Shown one piece after another: positions 21,700 to 32,129 of a stretch of 64,000 nt of DNA. Below the pieces are notes generated by a model that did no database searches, was not told the origin of the DNA, and saw nothing but the letters and a program-made list of their open reading frames with translations. Source of the stretch: Thamnaconus septentrionalis (lineage: Eukaryota; Chordata; Actinopteri; Tetraodontiformes; Monacanthidae). The translations under genes and the position numbers were made by a program. The stretch lies in assembly GCA_009823395.1 (NCBI GenBank), contig CM020505.1:8802129-8866128 (forward strand), in the 5' to 3' direction. Every line of letters begins with the position of its first letter. Positions within the stretch are counted from its first letter, which is position 1.

Positions 21700-22070
21700 A
21701 TCCAGCGGCCGACCTTCCGGGTTCGACGCTCCTTTCTGCTTCCTTTTCCCAACACGTGCAGCCCTCTCAAAGGGGGGAGGCGTCTACCGCCGGCTCCCAG
21801 AGCGAGGATCTGCGGCGCCCTGCGAGCGGCGGCCGGGCCGCTAAGCAGAACTGGCAGCCTCTCCAACGGATGGCTGATCTGAGACGCCGTGTTTGTTCCT
21901 GCGCGCTAAATCATTGTTAAGCCCTAAATGAGCAATAAGAAACCATCATTGTGATCCGCACAATGCTGAATGATGTGGATTAGCCGGCGGAGAACAGACC
22001 GTATTGAGGAACTTATCAGCATCTTCTCATTATCTAATACGCGGCGTGCGGGGAGACGACGGGTGACGCG
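21700..22070. promoter_or_regulatory. Candidate regulatory block with SOX-like inverted pair
   Basis: A CpG-rich start (GCGGCGCCCTGCGAGCGGCG) leads into AT-richer DNA with AAATCATTGTTAAGCCC and the inverted pair CATTGTG/CACAATG (21947-21953 and 21959-21965, five-base spacer). Each half holds an ATTGT/ACAAT core, the known SOX-type recognition sequence. Then GTGGATTAGCC (bicoid-like) follows. Function is inferred. Confidence 0.35.
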
Positions 22071-22075
22071 TGCGG

Positions 22076-22093
22076 CGAGAGAGAGAGAGAGAC

Positions 22094-22126
<33 letters not shown>
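22076..22126. repeat. (GA)n microsatellite, one interruption
   Basis: GA dinucleotides interrupted once by CAAACA. A polypurine simple repeat that gives Arg-Glu frames. Confidence 0.95.
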
Positions 22127-22129
<3 letters not shown>

Positions 22130-22970
22130 GGAGCGCGCAGGTCTCCGTTTCTTCCGCCGCTCGGAACGAACCGGGCGGATATGTGCCATTGTCTGAGCTT
22201 ATTGTAATGGTAAAATGCAGTTTTTGTTAATGTAAATGATTGTAAATGACTCCTCTTTCAGACGAGAGCCGGGGCTTTTTTTGTGCCCTGCGCCGTGATA
22301 AATACCAACACAAATGAGGCCAGACAAAACAAAAGCAGAACAGAGGGGGGAAGAAAAGGTAATTGTGACGGCGGGGGAGGGGGGGGGGGGGGTACGGCTT
22401 TGTGCGCGCCGATTGTGTAACGTCTGGCATCGCTTTCACGCGTTTGCCATATTTCACGGTGACAAGCGCGAGCCGCGAGGAAAAGTTACGCCCGACACGA
22501 GCGGAAGCCAAGCAGACGACAACACAGCGGCACGTGTTTCACAGAGAAGAAGATACAATTTGAAAAAAAGTTAAAGGTGCACCGCTGTGTTCAAGGGGGC
22601 AGGGCCTTTGCCGATTACCATAAATATAGTCTCATTGTTCTGTACACTCAGAAAATCTGCTCATTTTCTGTAGCGAGAGAGGAAACATGATCAAGATGTT
22701 TAACTGGAAGAAAAGAATCACTATCAGTTTAAAAAAAAGAGCACAGGAAACAGATTGAGCCAATTTAAATACAGAAGTGTATTGTGTTGCACATTATCGA
22801 TATGAATCATGAACGGTTTTTCAGGATTTACACATTTTTGCAAATTTGAAGTGCTATACAAAAAAAAAATAAATCATATTTACACATAATTATCATCACT
22901 TTAAAATTTCAGATTTAAGTAGTTTTTGTAGAGGAGCAGTGTGTCATCCCAAACGCTGCCAGTCCAGGTG
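22127..22970. other. Noncoding stretch with G14 run
   Basis: Has the near-duplicate GTAAATGATTGTAAATGAC at 22232-22250 and a G14 run at 22379-22392. The part 22390-22570 is CpG-rich. No gene is recognised. Confidence 0.4.
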
Positions 22971-23014
22971 ACAGATGTACATTTCCAACTTTCTCCATTT
23001 CTCTTATTGCCAGA

Positions 23015-23474
23015 AGCTGCAATGTTTCCATTACTCCTAGAAATGCACAAAACCGAAATATCGCAATAAGAAAATGGTAATGGAAACACCTAAACTTCGG
23101 AAAAAGAAACCTCTCAAATATGGCTAAAAGGCTTTGACGCTCTCATGAGGTGGTTTTTCAGATGTATTGATATGAAGGTATATCGCAAAAGCGTCATGGA
23201 AAAACTTTTTTCGCATTTACAGGTCAGCAGACGTTACGTACGGGGTCACGTGACCAGTTCACTTCAAGTGAAAATGCCACATTATGTTTGGACGGAGGAG
23301 GAGACGAAATTTTTTACAATTCTTGTAAAATCTTGCTGGATGATATTTTACGAGAATTACGGCTCATGCACTTCGCACCATTCAACGGAAACACCTGCAA
23401 ATTGCAATCTTACTTTGTCGAAATTTTTGAAATATCGCTTTAATTTTACGAAAAACGAATGGAAACGCAGCTAA
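23015..23474. mobile_element. Foldback (MITE-like) DNA transposon relic
   Basis: The left end has AGCTGCAATGTTTCCATTAC. The right end, read in reverse, has AGCTGCGTTTCCATTC, so the ends are near-matching inverted repeats. Inside the left end, TGTTTCCATTAC (23023-23034) and GTAATGGAAACA (23077-23088) form a perfect 12-bp inverted repeat, and GGAAACACC recurs near 23392. Subterminal repeats of this kind occur in small fish DNA transposons. Target-site duplications are unclear. The family is not assigned; Harbinger-like is a guess from the internal fragment. Confidence 0.5.
23274..23474 (+). pseudogene. Myb/SANT-like fragment inside the transposon relic
   Basis: A 66-codon frame opens Met-Pro-His-Tyr-Val-Trp-Thr-Glu-Glu-Glu-Thr-Lys-Phe-Phe. 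The Trp-Thr-Glu-Glu-Glu-Thr pattern resembles the first helix of Myb/SANT-like DNA-binding domains found in Harbinger-type transposon accessory proteins and their fish derivatives. The later half reads through the inverted terminal repeat, so the domain is incomplete. Most likely a decayed remnant, not a working gene. Confidence 0.35.
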
Positions 23475-23689
23475 TGACAATAACAATTCTCATACCAGCT
23501 CAGTGAAAGTACAACCAGGTGTGAAGGAGCATCTCTAAAAGGCACTTTTCTCCTCCTCCAACTCCATATTTTCCCATAACCTCTGTGTTCTGTTCAATCG
23601 CGTATTGACGTAAACTTGGTCAAGGTTGCGCGGGCCAGCTGGTCAGCCTGTCGAACACGTGCAGAGCATGTCTGCCGCGCCGTCGACTC

Positions 23690-23830
23690 AGCCTCTAATC
23701 CCTTGTTTGCTTTAAAATCGAAGCCATAATCGATCGCAGACTAATTACGTAATCATGCTAATATTCAGAACAGATGAAATTGATTGTTCGATACTAATTT
23801 ATGATATGACAGGGACAGAGTGCAGCGGAG
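23690..23830. promoter_or_regulatory. Candidate homeodomain-rich block
   Basis: Contains CCATAATCGATCGCAG, GACTAATTACGTAATCATG, GCTAATATTC and GATACTAATTTATGATATG within 140 bases. Densely packed TAAT/ATTA cores in single-copy DNA suggest an enhancer fragment. The basis is motif content only. Confidence 0.3.
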
Positions 23831-25220
23831 GGAGCTCTCGTCTGGAGGTAAACACACCGCTGAGTCTCCTTCTCATTTTGTTTTATTAGCTTTCCGTCAT
23901 GTTGTGCAGCCAGCAGCCTGCAGGTAACGTGCGCGCAGAAGAGAAGAAGGAGGCAATCTGGAGTCCAAGGAATGAACTTCATCAGCCATGGGCACGAAGC
24001 CTAAATAGTTGCACAGTGTGGCAGAAAACCTCCTTCATGTGACATTTTAGTTCAGTTCACTGATCATTTCAGCTGTTTCAATCTCAGGAAGCCAAACTTA
24101 TTTGTTTTTGGTTTTTTAACTAACCATAGGGGAAAAAATGCATTCCTAACGACTGAAAAAATTACTGTTACCTTTTTAGTGTGAGAATTTGAGCATCACT
24201 CAAGAAGACAAAATTGACAGACGCAATTACTACATTATCATTAGTAGTAATTGTGTGTTTGCATTATTGTTCTGCATGTTCATCCCCTTTTCTCTGATAT
24301 TCTTGGAATGTGTCACTACATCTTCATCTCTAGCCTGAAGAGAAACACTGGGCTGCGAAAGTGACGTACCGTTGAAAAAATGTTTTTGTTTGCCTCTACA
24401 GTAGTAGTAGTGTGTTTGTTCTAACCACCAAAGTCATTTTCTAGCTGACGGCGGTGCTTGGTGGGTGTTAAATTTACTTCCTGCTTACAGCTCATACTGT
24501 AGTCATGAGCCTTTGTTTCAGTGACAACAGAGCAGAAGCGACACACAACCAAATGTCATCTGCAACAAAAAACCAACTCTACTTAAGTTTACTCCACTGA
24601 ACATCAATATGATTAACTCACTGAATCTGACCTGTGTTTCCATTCTGTGTAAACTGGATTGCCATGTCAGACTGCTTTGCAATTAAGTGACGTATTTTTT
24701 CTTCCGATTCTGAGTCCAATCCCTATGTCGTCAATTTCTAATCGAATGTCAACTTTGTCAACAGTGACCTGAAGTTGATTCACTGCTGACCTTCTGCAAG
24801 CTGTAGATGAGATGAGAAAGACAAAATGTGGCGGCTGAAATATGAAATAAAAACTATCAGCAGATGCATCTTATGATGACTTTGTTTTTCTTTCTTTTTT
24901 TGTTGAACCAAAAAGCAGTGAAGCCGTCCGCTCGGGCCGACACCACTTCCAAAAGATAAGGCAGGCGTCACGTGACGGCTGACATTAAGCGAGTGGTGTC
25001 TGTCCTCCAGTTCACACAGGCTGATATCGAGAGCGTCGCCGCACAATCGGCACAAAGGCCATAGGTGTTGCGTGGGAGGGTGTGTTTCGTGTGCGCTCAC
25101 TATGTTTTTCCTACCAATCAAATCAAGATATGGAGGAAAGAGAAACCTGACACGTGTCTCGGAGGGGAAATGATGAATTTTCTTCTTTTTCTTTTTTTCC
25201 CCTCTCCTCAATGTTTATGT
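23831..25220. other. Noncoding stretch, no gene seen
   Basis: Single-copy sequence of intermediate AT content. A 143-codon minus-strand frame at 24780-25211 begins with lysine repeats from poly-T and shows no domain. No splice-supported exon is visible. Confidence 0.4.
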
Positions 25221-25431
25221 TACTACTGTCACGTCTGCAGAGGCCCGAACGGCCGCCTGTTGAGTCATATAATCATTATCGCCAACCCCCTTTTAATGGC
25301 CCAAAGAAAAGATTGAAACGGGCGTAAAATATAAGAGATGAAATGGGAGGAGGGGAAAAAAAAGAATAAAAGGACGTCGCTGTGGGCCATCTCCTGACCT
25401 TCACCTGCCGCCGAGGCAAATTGCATTAGAG

Positions 25432-25447
25432 AAATGACATGTCATTT
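25432..25447. repeat. Perfect 16-bp palindrome
   Basis: AAATGACATGTCATTT equals its own reverse complement. The inner TGACATGTCA presents two TGACA half-sites back to back, fitting a dimeric TALE homeodomain site. Confidence 0.8.
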
Positions 25448-25487
25448 ATCTGGGCGGAACTCGCAGGATCATTTGGCCAATTTCATG

Positions 25488-25512
25488 ATTAATAGGTTTA
25501 ACACCTATTAAT
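25488..25512. repeat. 10-bp inverted repeat, 5-base loop
   Basis: Arms ATTAATAGGT (25488-25497) and ACCTATTAAT (25503-25512) flank TTAAC. Each arm carries an ATTAAT homeodomain-like core. Confidence 0.8.
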
Positions 25513-25560
25513 AATTCCATCTGGCCGTGTGATTGAAATCCGAGCGCGGCGGGAGGCGGA

Positions 25561-26810
25561 CGGCGAGCGTCCCGCAGCCTGGGAGTGTCGGCGTGGGAAC
25601 GGAGGAGGGAAGCGGAGAATCTCCCCGAGGACGACACGTCGCTCTCGCTCACCGGCGTGACCTTTTCCTTCCACTGGATGTGCCATTAGGGAGGGAATCT
25701 TAACGCCGGGCCCTTGATTAACACACTCGTCCGGCGTGTTGAGAGAAAGGAAGTGTGGGGGGGGGGGGTGGAAGTGTAAAAATATGTTCCTTCATTAGGA
25801 AAATGTTCTGCATTATTAATGTCAGCGGGGGGGATGGGGCGGGGGTTAGAGGGGTGAGGGTTGGAGGTGGAGGGAGGGGGGTCAGCTAAATGGACCTGAG
25901 TGCTGCGACGGATGATTGTGGCTTTAACAAGTTGCGATGGCTGCGGAGAGTCGGCGCCGCCGCGGTGTGATGGTGGTGCTGTGACAGGAGGATTTACCGG
26001 AAACCCCTCAGACTGATGAATCACAGAGATTCAACCCCGAGCGATGACATTCATCCCGGTGCCGATGGCTTATTTCAGTTCGCCGCTGAGTTACGACCCA
26101 AAGATTTTTTCTCGTCTGAAAAAAAAAACGGAAGAATAAGTAAATAATGTGATTTTTTTTCCACTGCGGTGTAGCTTCGCCAAACAATTTAAATATTATT
26201 TCCGTGCGCTCTCGTTTCCGCCGCCAACGAGGCGAGGGTGACAAAAAAATGTTTAAAATTAACGCCGTTCGTGGAAAGATTACGGTCAGACCTGATCGCA
26301 GCGAGCTGACGATACTTGTAGGTGGGAAGAAGTCACTTCCCAGCCTAACCCACGCACACACGATCGTTTTCAAGACGACGATCCAGCTCGCACAGTGTCC
26401 CTGAACCAGTTTCACTTTTCAAGTCTCCTTCTGCAGTTCTCACGAACAGCAGAAGTGCGAAACCGTCCTCCCAGGTCTCGGAGCAGAAGCTCTGTTGCAA
26501 CCGCCAGACATACCATAAAATCTTTCATCCCGAACCCCCTCCCCCGACTAAAAAAAAAGAAGAGACAAACAGAAGAGAATCAATCGCCTTCCCGTCCAGC
26601 AGGTCACCCTCTAAGCTAATTTGTGGCGCGTTGCCTGTCAAATAACTGGACAGCCTCCTTCTGCCTGCCTGAGAAACGTCAGCGACCTTTCCTGTGAACA
26701 CCCTCAGCCTCCGTCCTCTCACTCCTGGTGACCCGGACCACACAAGGTCACCACACATCCCGCCGCGCTCCTTTTCATCTCCTCCGAGCAGCGAGCGCCG
26801 TGGTCTTGCT
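25561..26810. other. Noncoding stretch with G-rich tracts
   Basis: A G12 run at 25757-25768 and a long G-rich tract at 25827-25880 with many runs of three or more G. The parts 25540-25660 and 25930-25970 are CpG-rich. Open frames on the minus strand are proline/serine-rich complements of the G-rich DNA. No gene is recognised. Confidence 0.45.
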
Positions 26811-26824
26811 GTGATGCCAGGAGC

Positions 26825-26876
26825 CACACACACACACACACAGAGTGAGAGAGGGAGAGGGAGAGAGAGGGAGAAA
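26825..26876. repeat. (AC)n then (GA)n compound tract
   Basis: About nine AC units run into an imperfect GAGAGAGGGAGAGG tract. A simple repeat without coding meaning. Confidence 0.9.
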
Positions 26877-27424
26877 GACCTCCAGACAACCTTGGAGGGC
26901 CTGTTCCAATCTATAGAGGCAGCAGGTGATGCTTATCTGTTGTATGGCAGGAAGGAGTCCCCTCTAATTGTGCGAAGCCACATATTGTCAGGTCGGACAA
27001 AGAGGGTCTATTAAGTTCATGGTATAAGGTCCAGGGGAAGTGGACCAGCAACTACGACTGTGAGTCAGAACCAAGCTGTGAGCTACACTGATGTGCATTT
27101 ACAACCCGCAGACTTCAATTTCTCTACACTGGATAATCTCTGAAAATAGAAAGAAAGATGTGAGAAAGTAATCCAGCGTTTTAATTAAACTGTTGTTTTT
27201 ATGTTTAGCAATGTTCCAATATAACAAGTCTGAGAACAATTTAAGGTCTTTTCTGTTTATAGAAAAGAAAGGCTTCTTAGTTTCTGCCATGTCAAGTTTT
27301 TCTTTTCCTTTTTTCAAGCAACACTTTTGGCCCAAAAACATCTCTAGTGCTCCACTGCAGGTCATGGCAACAGGAAATGTCTATGATGTCTGTGATGATC
27401 TGCTTTTCACACCAAACCTGAACT
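26877..27424. other. Noncoding stretch, no gene seen
   Basis: AT-rich single-copy DNA. Nothing recognised apart from ordinary short frames. Confidence 0.4.
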
Positions 27425-27428
27425 GTGC

Positions 27429-27482
27429 ATGTGCGTGTGTGTGTGTGTGTGTGAGCGTGCGCGTATGTGTGTGTGTATGTGA
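27429..27482. repeat. Imperfect (GT)n microsatellite
   Basis: GT units interrupted by GAGCGTGCGCGTA. Alternating purine-pyrimidine composition. Confidence 0.9.
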
Positions 27483-28697
27483 GGGGTGAAACTATACTCC
27501 GTTCAAGAACCACTTAGGAAAACAAACACCGCCTGCACTCCAAATAAATGTCTGTTTGAAATAAAAACGGCGGGCCGGTGTTTTGGCTTTGATAATGACC
27601 TCCAGGGAGAGCAGGAACACGTTTTGGTCCGCGGAGCGTCCTGGAGCGTTGAACTTGGTGGGGGGATTTTCACTGCGAGTGTGGCGCCGATCAAAGGTTA
27701 CGCTCCGCCTGTTAGTCAGGGCAGACGACCAACAGCCACACGGCTCTGGCAAGCCGCGGCCCTTCACAACAGGGCGCACCTGGAGAACACTGAGTCCAGT
27801 GTTTTTGGCTCGACGAGTCTGCAGCGCCGCTTTCAACACCTTCGCCGCTCTCCTCCTTTCTTCTCTTTTGCTTGGGCCTGAAAAAACGCAGCGCGAAACG
27901 ACTGAACTGCACACTCAGCCACCAACGCGCACACACACCTAAACACCCAAAGACTTAAAGTGCGCAACAATAAAGCACATGTGCACTCAATGACAGGTAC
28001 TGCACATAGAAGTTGTGGCTCAAATGGCATATTTGTGTACTAAACAGTGATGAAGGCACGACGGGGCGACGCCTGGTCACACTTCGCTCATATGCAGAGG
28101 AGCTTTCACACACTCAGAACAGTCTAAATTCTGGAGATCTCGCACAGCTGAGACGCAGACCGTCTTGTAGACTGAGCAAAGGTAGCATCATGGGGCTAGC
28201 TCGCTAGCTGAGACGATCATCTCCACCAGCTAGCATTAACGCTCCAAGGCTAGGCAGAATTTGCTTTTGGTTCGTGTATAAAAACGTCACCACAAAGCCT
28301 CTTCACCATCTGTTTACCATTCACCGTTTGAATAGAAAGTCACAGAAGAAGAAGTGGTAGTGGAAAAAAATAATAGCAGCAAGGTGGGTGAGTCTGGACA
28401 ACAACAGTAAAGATGCTGCAACTGCTCCACCAGAGAAACTGGACTAATGGAATTTTGCTTTATTTGCTTAAACTGCCATTTAGTCAAACCGGCTATTATT
28501 CCTTTTTTCCCACCACAAGTCCTGTTGAAGTGAGACCAGCGGGGTTAATCAGCGTTTCATTTGATAATTATTATTCTATCAGCAGATTTGCCTCCACTGA
28601 TTGGTGTTTATTGGCGATGCACTCAAGCTGGCGTTGCTGCCCTGCTGGGTGTTTTTAAGTTGCTCACTTCTCTTTTAATTGCCTGTTTCCACCTGTG
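27483..28697. other. Noncoding stretch, no gene seen
   Basis: Mixed composition. At 28190-28212 GGGGCTAGCTCGCTAGCTGAG forms a local near-palindrome that could belong to a small foldback repeat. Open frames overlap on both strands with no recognised domain. Confidence 0.35.
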
Positions 28698-28740
28698 GAG
28701 AGAGGGGGAGAGAGAGAGAGAGGGAGAGAGAGAGAGAGGA
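28698..28740. repeat. Imperfect (GA)n tract
   Basis: GA units with GGG interruptions over about 43 bases. Polypurine simple repeat. Confidence 0.9.
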
Positions 28741-28759
28741 GTGGTGAGGGTTTCCCCCT

Positions 28760-29010
28760 CTCGCTGACAAACACGGTCGGCTCCGAGACGTCAGCCGCTC
28801 TCTTTAACGGGCCGCTGACGGCTTCCTCCTGTCACAGCGGCGACTTCCTGCGCAAAGCATAACCTCATTAAAAGTGCCACCCTGGTCCGTGGGCGGGCCT
28901 CCCGCTTCTCCCCTCCAATTAAGAGGCGGCAAAAAAAGGCTGTCGCACTGACGACTCCAACTTTGAGGGAGACTCCGGGGCGTCCTGGGGGCTAACGGCA
29001 CGTGTCAAAA
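28760..29010. other. GC-balanced single-copy stretch
   Basis: No gene is seen. TTTAACGGGCCGC, CATAACCTCATTAAAAG and CCTCCAATTAAGAGG could be parts of a regulatory element. Leads into the CpG-rich stretch that follows. Confidence 0.3.
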
Positions 29011-29023
29011 CATAATTATGATC

Positions 29024-29201
29024 TCAGCCTGCGCGGCTCCGTCCAGGAGGGGCGAGAGGGGGGCGTGGTGGTGGAGGTGGAGGCGGAGGACGGCGGATGA
29101 GTGAGGTTGGCAACTGGAGCCGCTGGAGAGAATAATGAAGTGAGACGTTTAATGAGAACGTCCGACCGCGGAACAGTCGCCACCCCCGCCGTGTGTCCAA
29201 A

Positions 29202-29241
<40 letters not shown>

Positions 29242-29730
29242 TACTGTGCATCTGGATCCGGACAAGGGCACGACTCTGCGCCTCCTCTCCCCGGCAGAGG
29301 GTCTGCGGTTCAGGGGTCGGAAAAGCCAAGCGCGGCCGATTTGGAGGACTCGTGAAGACGACTGCGCGTGAACTTCTCCTTCTGCGCGCTACACGAAAAC
29401 GCCCACAAAATAATAATAAAATAAACCAAAACAACTCACGGCCTTTGAACTGCTTCCCCAGCGCGAGCCACGCTCCCGTCCGCGCATGGGAGTCGTAAAC
29501 TAAGCAGGGGCTGAGGAGGATCTGAGGGATTTGGAGAGGCCGGTGGGGTCGCACGAGGATATGACACGAAAAGGCCGCCCCCGTCTGCGGCGCGCAGCAT
29601 CGCGGCCGGGGCCTCGCTGACCCGCTAAAAAGGGAACGGCGGGGGCCGAGCGGCGGCCCGCTGCGATCGGCGCCGCGGCTGCCAGTCAGCCGAGGCTGGA
29701 CGACTGACAAACGGCGGCGGCATGGAGGCC
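29024..29730. promoter_or_regulatory. CpG-island-like stretch with (CAG)12
   Basis: CpG dinucleotides are frequent throughout, most densely at 29560-29720 (for example GGCCGAGCGGCGGCCCGC and GATCGGCGCCGCGGC). Vertebrate CpG islands often mark promoters or first exons. I could not identify a start codon context with a downstream donor on either strand, and a 253-codon minus-strand frame across it is composition-driven. It could be an unannotated promoter, an exon-less enhancer, or simply GC-rich DNA. Confidence 0.35.
29205..29240. repeat. (CAG)12 microsatellite
   Basis: Twelve uninterrupted CAG units inside CpG-rich DNA. It reads as polyglutamine, polyserine or polyalanine on the plus strand, or polycysteine on the minus strand, but no exon could be defined around it. 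Confidence 0.95.
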
Positions 29731-29755
29731 AAAACGGCCCTTCAAATGAATTTAA

Positions 29756-29780
29756 ATATATATATATATGTATATATAAG
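29756..29780. repeat. Short (TA)n tract
   Basis: AAATATATATATATGTATATATAAG, an AT dinucleotide run of about 20 bases with one G. It abuts the CpG-rich stretch and could mimic a TATA element. Confidence 0.7.
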
Positions 29781-29799
29781 TCCACGTTAATGATGGTTT

Positions 29800-30690
29800 A
29801 TTGTAATCTTGATTCTTTATTTGCACATGATGATTTTTTTCCTCTCCTCCTCTTCCTCCCCCACTGGGTTTTCACACCTCGCCTTCCCTCCCCATTCTGT
29901 CCTTCCCATCACCCCCCCCCCCTTCCCCCCAAACCCCCCGCAAGTGTCCCGTGTTACTGAGGCGCGGGGAGGGGGGGGGGGGGGTGAGATTCAGAATTGG
30001 AAAAGGGGAGAAAAAAAAAAAAACAGACAGGTGTTCAGGTGTGTGATGTTTGACACGCTCACGCAGCGTGCGTTCGTCACGGGGAGGAGACAGGTTTGAC
30101 AGCAGCGACTCCCTGACCATGATTACATTATCTCCGGGTGCTGCTGAAGGTCGGGGGAGAAGCTCCGTATGCAAAACCCAGCGCAGCAGGAGGAGGCGAG
30201 GAGGAAGCAGCGAGGGCTTCAAAGGGGTAGTTCGCCCCCCAAAATTGGTATTTCACACGCTCTGCACTTATCCCTGTGTCATTGGAGGCTCTGGTGACAT
30301 TGTTTTTTTTCTGCCCCCCCCCCACAGAGGGTAAGAAAGACCACTGCATCCTGCCTGTGCAGAGGCATCAGCAGCCACTTCAAGTCAACCAAATGCAGGA
30401 ATGCACAACCGCAACGTGGAGCATCGTGGTGAACACCACCAAAACAAGCAAGTAGCCTGTAGCGAGAAAAGCAGGGAGTTTCAAACTAATTAGCAGGGAA
30501 ATGGAATTGTTTGGTTTCTTTGGGCGAGAGGGGATGTCTCATTCAAAAGACTCGGTTTGTGTGACAAAGTCTACCAGAACTTTTTCAGGAAAAGCAGTAA
30601 AACAAATTACATAAGCCTGCGTATGTCTTTATCAGGGTTAAAAAAAATAAATAATGCATTTCAAAGTAGTAACAACACACAGTTTCAGCT
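29800..30690. other. Noncoding stretch with C and G homopolymers
   Basis: Has C-runs at 29912-29935 and a G-run of about 15 near 29970-29984, which may pair or form quadruplex/i-motif structures. An A13 run lies near 30011. No gene is recognised. Confidence 0.45.
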
Positions 30691-31165
30691 AGTGTGACAT
30701 ACCGTGAATTCTCTGCGGTATTTGAAATTGTGCTGTAAATATACATGAGATGTACATTTAGATGCAGCTCTGCTGAACTCCTGCGTCTGTCTGTCAGAGC
30801 GGTGAACGGACAAGCAAAATATTTGATCGAAAGGTAAACCGTGGGTTGGAAATTATTTTAAAAAATACCATGCAAAGAAAGACACTTTGATGTGAGCGCA
30901 GGTCAAAAAAGAGGGGAAAAAAGAAAAGACAACAGATGATTTGAGGTCAGCTGCAGAGTTTAAAATGAAATAATGATAACGCGACCTCATAGCGAAATGC
31001 CAGTCAGAGGGAAACTGCATGACAGAGTAGCTCCTTCATCTCTCGGGTATTAACAGTCCGACTGGCTTCAAATGAAGGACTACTTAAACTGAATATGAAA
31101 TATCTGTCTGGGACCATGAATAAAACAAAGCTTGGCACCGTGATACAATTATCCACCAGTTTCAG
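30690..31165. promoter_or_regulatory. Candidate conserved noncoding block
   Basis: Single-copy sequence with CTGTAAATATACATGAGATG, AATGATAACGCG, GGGTATTAACAGTCC and GGCTTCAAATGAAGG. Frequent stops in all frames argue against coding. The role is inferred from composition. Confidence 0.25.
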
Positions 31166-31371
31166 TGTTTCTTGCTCAACAATGTGGCTGTTTTTGTTCT
31201 GTTTATTGTTGTTTTTTTCCTCCTCCCGCTTTCAACCCTCCCCTTGTTGAACGTCAACAAAACCGAGACGCAGAAGAAAACACAAAACATTAGCAGCATA
31301 GAGATGTCAGTGCCATTATGTGGCATCCCCCCACCCCTGGGTTGGCAGTGTGACTTGGGAGTGGTGGTGGC

Positions 31372-31393
31372 TGTTGGGGGGGGAGGGGGGGGT
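31372..31393 (+). other. G-rich tract
   Basis: Runs of nine and seven G with short interruptions (TTGGGGGG, GGGAGGGGGGGG) that could form a quadruplex on the plus strand. It sits in front of the GA array at 31544. Confidence 0.55.
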
Positions 31394-31540
31394 GTTTGCA
31401 GCTTGGATAAATGGGCCCAGTGTTTGTAATGGAGAGGAGCGTGGCTGCGGGCCAGGTATTTGAGTTAGCAGGCCTTGTCCTGGAGAGGAACACTTCACAC
31501 TCTGCCAACTGGGGCTGCTCGTGCACCGAATGGCACGATG

Positions 31541-31543
<3 letters not shown>

Positions 31544-31625
<82 letters not shown>
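31544..31625. repeat. Pure (GA)41 microsatellite
   Basis: Eighty-two bases of uninterrupted GA, a polypurine mirror repeat of a kind known to form intramolecular triplex. The Arg-Glu and Ser-Leu open frames through it on both strands are repeat artefacts. Confidence 0.97.
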
Positions 31626-31627
<2 letters not shown>

Positions 31628-31779
31628 CCCCCACCACCCGCACCCTCCAACCCATCGCACGAACACTGGGCACCCGGGTTGCTTTTTTGTCGCGCGTGCA
31701 CGTCCATTGTGCCGCGGCTCTCCGCTATGTGCACTGCCGCGTTTCACGGAGAGTGATTAAGTGGGGGAGATAGAGGGGG

Positions 31780-31990
31780 GGTGGGGTTCCTCCAGTGCTC
31801 GGCACCTCCTCCGTTATGTCGGCTGACAAAGGCAGCGGCGCTCAGACTTGTTTGCCGGATTCTTCAGCAGGAGGCGGCGGGTCGCCGTGGTGCGGCCGCG
31901 ATAAAGATGCCACGTAAAGGCGGAGAGGTGACATCCCTGATGGGGAGAGCCGCGCTTTAAACAATCCATTCTAAGCAGGTGGGTTTTCAC
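31780..31990. promoter_or_regulatory. CpG-rich candidate regulatory block
   Basis: Rich in CpG (GGCGGCGGGTCGCCGTGG, GCGGCCGCGATAAAG) and ends in GCGCTTTAAACAATCC. A GATAA core and a SOX-like ACAAT core are present. No start site or exon is recognised. Confidence 0.25.
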
Positions 31991-31999
31991 CATTCTTTC

Positions 32000-32022
32000 T
32001 TTTTTTTTTTTTTTTTTTTTTT
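32000..32022. repeat. Poly-T tract (T23)
   Basis: Homopolymer of 23 T preceded by CTTTCT. It resembles a strong pyrimidine tract but is followed by ACAAG, which is only a weak splice-acceptor pattern. Confidence 0.85.
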
Positions 32023-32035
32023 ACAAGCATGTGGG

Positions 32036-32105
32036 CGCACGCACACACACAAACACTCGTACACGCGTGCACAGACACGCACACAAAACACACACACACA
32101 CACAC
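32036..32105. repeat. Imperfect (CA)n tract
   Basis: CACA units with GCACG, AACACTCGTACACGCG and AAAACAC interruptions. The cleanest part is 32088-32105. Confidence 0.85.
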
Positions 32106-32129
32106 AAGCAGGACTAATTGCAATAAGTG

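Larger units (their letters stand above)
25230..25560. promoter_or_regulatory. Candidate regulatory block with two palindromes
   Basis: Ordered single-copy DNA with GAGTCATATAATCATTATCG, CCCTTTTAATGGCCC and AATTGCATTAGAG. It also contains a perfect 16-bp palindrome AAATGACATGTCATTT (25432-25447) and a 10-bp inverted repeat (25488-25512). The TGACA/TGTCA halves match the known TALE homeodomain (MEIS/TGIF) core. Two strong dyads within 80 bases of motif-rich DNA make this one of the better regulatory candidates. Confidence 0.4.

Noticed and set aside
29756..29780. TATA-box promoter beside the CpG-rich stretch
   Set aside because: The TA run is a simple repeat; no initiator or downstream exon is evident.
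29024..29785. Minus-strand 253-codon open frame with a cysteine run
   Set aside because: CpG-rich DNA has few stops; the cysteine run is the CAG array read backwards, and no family resemblance is seen.
32000..32027. Splice acceptor after a T23 run
   Set aside because: The run ends in ACAAG and no open frame of note follows; more likely a plain homopolymer.
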